Below the pieces are notes generated by a model. It did no database searches. It worked only from the letters and a program-made list of their open reading frames with translations, and was not told the origin of the DNA. This document shows, piece after piece, positions 60,679-64,000 of a stretch of DNA of 64,000 nt. The stretch comes from Haemonchus contortus. Lineage: Eukaryota; Nematoda; Chromadorea; Rhabditida; Trichostrongylidae. The position numbers and the translations under genes were made by a program. Every line of letters begins with the position of its first letter. The stretch's first letter is position 1. The stretch covers positions 46,238,389 through 46,302,388 of the forward strand of contig LS997566.1 of the NCBI GenBank assembly GCA_000469685.2. The letters run 5' to 3'.

Positions 60679-60760
60679 AGCGCGATGGCCGAGTGGTTAA
60701 GGCGTTGGACTTAAGTTCCAATGGACGTAAGTCCTCGTGGGTTCGAACCCCACTCGCGCT
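60679..60760 (+). tRNA. tRNA-Leu(UAA), array copy 17
   Basis: Consensus tRNA. The upstream spacer has GATCATATT instead of GATAATATT. Confidence 0.97.
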
Positions 60761-60852
60761 AAATTTTTACCACACCGAAGACAATCGAATATTCAATCCA
60801 TAGAATATGATGGCATGCCGCTATAGGGATTTCTTGATAATATTCGCGCGGT

Positions 60853-60934
60853 AGCGCGATGGCCGAGTGGTTAAGGCGTTGGACTTAAGTTCCAATGGAC
60901 GTAAGTCCTCGTGGGTTCGAACCCCACTCGCGCT
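60853..60934 (+). tRNA. tRNA-Leu(UAA), array copy 18
   Basis: Consensus tRNA. Confidence 0.97.
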
Positions 60935-61026
60935 AAATTTTTACCACACCGAAGACAATCGAATATTCAATCCATAGAATATGATGGCATGCCGCTATAG
61001 GGATTTCTTGATAATATTTGCGCGGT

Positions 61027-61108
61027 AGCGCGATGGCCGAGTGGTTAAGGCGTTGGACTTAAGTTCCAATGGACGTAAGTCCTCGTGGGTTCGAACCCCA
61101 CTCGCGCT
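61027..61108 (+). tRNA. tRNA-Leu(UAA), array copy 19
   Basis: Consensus tRNA. Confidence 0.97.
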
Positions 61109-61200
61109 AAATTTTTACCACACCGAAGACAATCGAATATTCAATCCATAGAATATGATGGCATGCCGCTATAGGGATTTCTTGATAATATTTGCGCGGT

Positions 61201-61282
61201 AGCGCGATGGCCGAGTGGTTAAGGCGTTGGACTTAAGTTCCAATGGACGTAAGTCCTCGTGGGTTCGAACCCCACTCGCGCT
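61201..61282 (+). tRNA. tRNA-Leu(UAA), array copy 20
   Basis: Consensus tRNA. Confidence 0.97.
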
Positions 61283-61374
61283 AAATTTTTACCACACCGA
61301 AGACAATCGAATATTCAATCCATAGAATATGATGGTATGCCGCTATAGGGATTTCTTGATCATATTTGCGCGGT

Positions 61375-61456
61375 AGCGCGATGGCCGAGTGGTTAAGGCG
61401 TTGGACTTAAGTTCCAATGGACGTAAGTCCTCGTGGGTTCGAACCCCACTCGCGCT
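61375..61456 (+). tRNA. tRNA-Leu(UAA), array copy 21
   Basis: Consensus tRNA. The upstream spacer has GATCATATT. Confidence 0.97.
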
Positions 61457-61548
61457 AAATTTTTACCACACCGAAGACAATCGAATATTCAATCCATAGA
61501 ATATGATGGTATGCCGCTATAGGGATTTCTTGATAATATTTGCGCGGT

Positions 61549-61630
61549 AGCGCGATGGCCGAGTGGTTAAGGCGTTGGACTTAAGTTCCAATGGACGTAA
61601 GTCCTCGTGGGTTCGAACCCCACTCGCGCT
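61549..61630 (+). tRNA. tRNA-Leu(UAA), array copy 22
   Basis: Consensus tRNA. Confidence 0.97.
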
Positions 61631-61722
61631 AAATTTTTACCACACCGAAGACAATCGAATATTCAATCCATAGAATATGATGGCATGCCGCTATAGGGAT
61701 TTCTTGATAATATTTGCGCGGT

Positions 61723-61804
61723 AGCGCGATGGCCGAGTGGTTAAGGCGTTGGACTTAAGTTCCAATGGACGTAAGTCCTCGTGGGTTCGAACCCCACTCG
61801 CGCT
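61723..61804 (+). tRNA. tRNA-Leu(UAA), array copy 23
   Basis: Consensus tRNA. Confidence 0.97.
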
Positions 61805-61896
61805 AAATTTTTACCACACCGAAGACAATCGAATATTCAATCCATAGAATATGATGGCATGCCGCTATAGGGATTTCTTGATAATATTTGCGCGGT

Positions 61897-61978
61897 AGCG
61901 CGATGGCCGAGTGGTTAAGGCGTTGGACTTAAGTTCCAATGGACGTAAGTCCTCGTGGGTTCGAACCCCACTCGCGCT
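61897..61978 (+). tRNA. tRNA-Leu(UAA), array copy 24
   Basis: Consensus tRNA. Confidence 0.97.
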
Positions 61979-62070
61979 AAATTTTTACCACACCGAAGAC
62001 AATCGAATATTCAATCCATAGAATATGATGGCATGCCGCTATAGGGATTTCTTGATAATATTCGCGCGGT

Positions 62071-62152
62071 AGCGCGATGGCCGAGTGGTTAAGGCGTTGG
62101 ACTTAAGTTCCAATGGACGTAAGTCCTCGTGGGTTCGAACCCCACTCGCGCT
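62071..62152 (+). tRNA. tRNA-Leu(UAA), array copy 25
   Basis: Consensus tRNA. Confidence 0.97.
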
Positions 62153-62244
62153 AAATTTTTACCACACCGAAGACAATCGAATATTCAATCCATAGAATAT
62201 GATGGCATGCCGCTATAGGGATTTCTTGATAATATTTGCGCGGT

Positions 62245-62326
62245 AGCGCGATGGCCGAGTGGTTAAGGCGTTGGACTTAAGTTCCAATGGACGTAAGTCC
62301 TCGTGGGTTCGAACCCCACTCGCGCT
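62245..62326 (+). tRNA. tRNA-Leu(UAA), array copy 26
   Basis: Consensus tRNA. Confidence 0.97.
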
Positions 62327-62418
62327 AAATTTTTACCACACCGAAGACAATCGAATATTCAATCCATAGAATATGATGGCATGCCGCTATAGGGATTTCT
62401 TGATAATATTTGCGCGGT

Positions 62419-62500
62419 AGCGCGATGGCCGAGTGGTTAAGGCGTTGGACTTAAGTTCCAATGGACGTAAGTCCTCGTGGGTTCGAACCCCACTCGCGCT
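62419..62500 (+). tRNA. tRNA-Leu(UAA), array copy 27
   Basis: Consensus tRNA. Confidence 0.97.
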
Positions 62501-62592
62501 AAATTTTTACCACACCGAAGACAATCGAATATTCAATCCATAGAATATGATGGCATGCCGCTATAGGGATTTCTTGATCATATTTGCGCGGT

Positions 62593-62674
62593 AGCGCGAT
62601 GGCCGAGTGGTTAAGGCGTTGGACTTAAGTTCCAATGGACGTAAGTCCTCGTGGGTTCGAACCCCACTCGCGCT
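62593..62674 (+). tRNA. tRNA-Leu(UAA), array copy 28
   Basis: Consensus tRNA. The upstream spacer has GATCATATT. Confidence 0.97.
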
Positions 62675-62766
62675 AAATTTTTACCACACCGAAGACAATC
62701 GAATATTCAATCCATAGAATATGATGGCATGCCGCTATAGGGATTTCTTGATAATATTTGCGCGGT

Positions 62767-62848
62767 AGCGCGATGGCCGAGTGGTTAAGGCGTTGGACTT
62801 AAGTTCCAATGGACGTAAGTCCTCGTGGGTTCGAACCCCACTCGCGCT
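62767..62848 (+). tRNA. tRNA-Leu(UAA), array copy 29
   Basis: Consensus tRNA. Confidence 0.97.
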
Positions 62849-62940
62849 AAATTTTTACCACACCGAAGACAATCGAATATTCAATCCATAGAATATGATG
62901 GCATGCCGCTATAGGGATTTCTTGATCATATTTGCGCGGT

Positions 62941-63022
62941 AGCGCGATGGCCGAGCGGTTAAGGCGTTGGACTTAAGTTCCAATGGACGTAAGTCCTCGT
63001 GGGTTCGAACCCCACTCGCGCT
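62941..63022 (+). tRNA. tRNA-Leu(UAA), array copy 30
   Basis: D-loop variant GAGCGG (T to C), also in copies 33 and 35. The A box remains acceptable. The spacer after it is TCGATAG again. Confidence 0.96.
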
Positions 63023-63114
63023 AAATTTTTACCACACCGAAGACAATCGAATATTCAATCGATAGAATATGATGGCATGCCGCTATAGGGATTTCTTGAT
63101 AATATTTGCGCGGT

Positions 63115-63196
63115 AGCGCGATGGCCGAGTGGTTAAGGCGTTGGACTTAAGTTCCAATGGGCGTAAGTCCTCGTGGGTTCGAACCCCACTCGCGCT
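63115..63196 (+). tRNA. tRNA-Leu(UAA), array copy 31
   Basis: GGGC variable-arm variant, as in copy 5. The spacer after it lacks one base (ACCACCCGAAG), making this unit 173 bp. Confidence 0.95.
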
Positions 63197-63287
63197 AAAT
63201 TTTTACCACCCGAAGACAATCGAATATTCAATCCATAGAATATGATGGCATGCCGCTATAGGGATTTCTTGATAATATTCGCGCGGT

Positions 63288-63369
63288 AGCGCGATGGCCG
63301 AGTGGTTAAGGCGTTGCACTTAAGTTCCAATGGAAGTAAGTCCTCGTGGGTTCGAACCCCACTCGCGCT
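63288..63369 (+). tRNA. tRNA-Leu(UAA), array copy 32, stem defects
   Basis: Same anticodon-stem G30-to-C clash as copy 7. In addition the variable arm is GGAA, losing its loop-closing pair. Confidence 0.87.
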
Positions 63370-63461
63370 AAATTTTTACCACACCGAAGACAATCGAATA
63401 TTCAATCCATAGAATATGATGGCATGCCGCTATAGGGATTTCTTGATCATATTTGCGCGGT

Positions 63462-63543
63462 AGCGCGATGGCCGAGCGGTTAAGGCGTTGGACTTAAGTT
63501 CCAATGGACGTAAGTCCTCGTGGGTTCGAACCCCACTCGCGCT
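63462..63543 (+). tRNA. tRNA-Leu(UAA), array copy 33
   Basis: GAGCGG D-loop variant, otherwise consensus. Confidence 0.96.
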
Positions 63544-63635
63544 AAATTTTTACCACACCGAAGACAATCGAATATTCAATCCATAGAATATGATGGCATG
63601 CCGCTATAGGGATTTCTTGATCAATATTGCGCGGT

Positions 63636-63719
63636 AGCGCGATGGCCGAGTGGTTAAGGCGTTGGACTTAAGTTCCAATGGACGTAAGTTCCTCGTGGGT
63701 TCGAACCCCACTTCGCGCT
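63636..63719 (+). tRNA. tRNA-Leu(UAA), array copy 34, two inserted bases
   Basis: 84 nt: an extra T in the variable arm (GTTCC) and an extra T between T stem and acceptor. Probably a sequence error rather than biology, given the decay of the units that follow. Confidence 0.75.
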
Positions 63720-63810
63720 AAATTTTTACCACACCGAAGACAATCGAATATTCAATCCATAGAATATGATGGCATGCCGCTATAGGGATTTCTTGATCAT
63801 ATTTGCGCGG

Positions 63811-63894
63811 TGCGCGATGGCCGAGCGGTTAAGGCGTTGGACTTAAGTTCCAATGGGACGTAAGTCCTCGTGGGTTCGAACCCCCACTCGCGCT
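63811..63894 (+). tRNA. tRNA-Leu(UAA), array copy 35, indels
   Basis: The first acceptor base is changed by a one-base loss (GGTGCGCGA). An extra G precedes the variable arm and an extra C lies in the T stem. GAGCGG D-loop variant. Confidence 0.7.
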
Positions 63895-63992
63895 AAATTT
63901 TTACCACACCGAAGACAATCGAATATTCAATCCATAGAATATGATCGGTATGCCCGCTCTATGGCGATTTCTTGATGCATATTTGACGCGGT

Positions 63993-64000
63993 AGCGCGAT
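63993..64000 (+). tRNA. tRNA-Leu(UAA), array copy 36, cut by the window end
   Basis: Only AGCGCGAT is present. The preceding spacer has several indels (GATCGG, GCCCGCTCT, GATGCAT, TTGACGCGG) and is 8 bp longer than normal. Confidence 0.8.

Larger units (their letters stand above)
58069..64000 (+). repeat. tandem array of tRNA-Leu(UAA) units, 174-bp period
   Basis: Thirty tRNA starts from 58069 to 63115 fall at exactly 174-bp steps, then steps of 173, 174, 174, 175 and 182 follow. Each unit is an 82-nt tRNA plus a 92-bp spacer. The tRNA folds with acceptor AGCGCGA/TCGCGCT, anticodon stem TTGGA/TCCAA around CTTAAGT (anticodon TAA, UUA codons), a class II variable arm GGAC-GTAA-GTCC, T arm GTGGG-TTCGAAC-CCCAC and A73, the leucine discriminator. 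No intron. The A box TGGCCGAGTGG, B box GGTTCGAACCC and an ATTTTT terminator directly after the gene are conserved in nearly every unit. Spacers start with ATTTTTACCACACCGAAGAC and contain GCCGCTATAGGGATTTCTTG. The left block has TCGATAG, and from about 59.75 kb TCCATAG. The array runs off the window. Confidence 0.98.

Noticed and set aside
58069..64000. CRISPR array or centromeric satellite
   Set aside because: The repeated part is a complete class II tRNA with pol III signals, and the spacers are themselves conserved, so it is neither a CRISPR array nor a plain satellite.

Overview
The window is nematode nuclear DNA: AT-rich and gene-poor. Introns are bounded by GT and by T-rich AG acceptors, often TTTTCAG. 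One gene belongs to a chemoreceptor family known only from nematodes (serpentine receptor class x). The mix of that receptor, a small secreted C-type lectin and abundant MITE and tRNA-derived SINE copies fits a strongylid (hookworm-like) worm. The species is an inference from style, not something the sequence states.

Layout. From 2.77 to 9.24 kb (minus) lies an intact nine-exon srx-type 7TM receptor gene; its first intron carries two 258-bp MITEs with 9-bp target-site duplications. From 9.6 to 23.7 kb there are SINE copies, a dispersed repeat and only weak, unrecognised exon-like reading frames. From 23.78 to 27.99 kb (minus) lies a four-exon gene for a secreted single C-type-lectin-domain protein with a TATA box, next to a GC-rich block at 28.06-28.22 kb. 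From 28.2 to 50.6 kb no gene could be identified; the stretch holds a third MITE, several SINE copies and low-complexity tracts. From 50.65 to 53.98 kb (plus) lies an intact eight-exon gene for a C11orf54-type (DUF1907) zinc ester hydrolase.

The most striking part is 54.6-64.0 kb. Three tRNA-Leu(UAA) genes on the minus strand are followed, after 2.86 kb, by a head-to-tail array of the same gene on the plus strand. It has one degenerate copy, 34 full-length copies and one copy cut by the window edge. Units repeat every 174 bp: an 82-nt tRNA plus a 92-bp spacer. Nearly every unit has its own pol III A box, B box and T-run terminator, so nearly every unit looks like an independent transcription unit. 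The last three units accumulate single-base indels, as at the error-prone end of a contig, so the true array is probably longer.

The three protein genes are unrelated in function (chemosensation, secreted lectin, metabolic ester hydrolase) and show no operon-like spacing.
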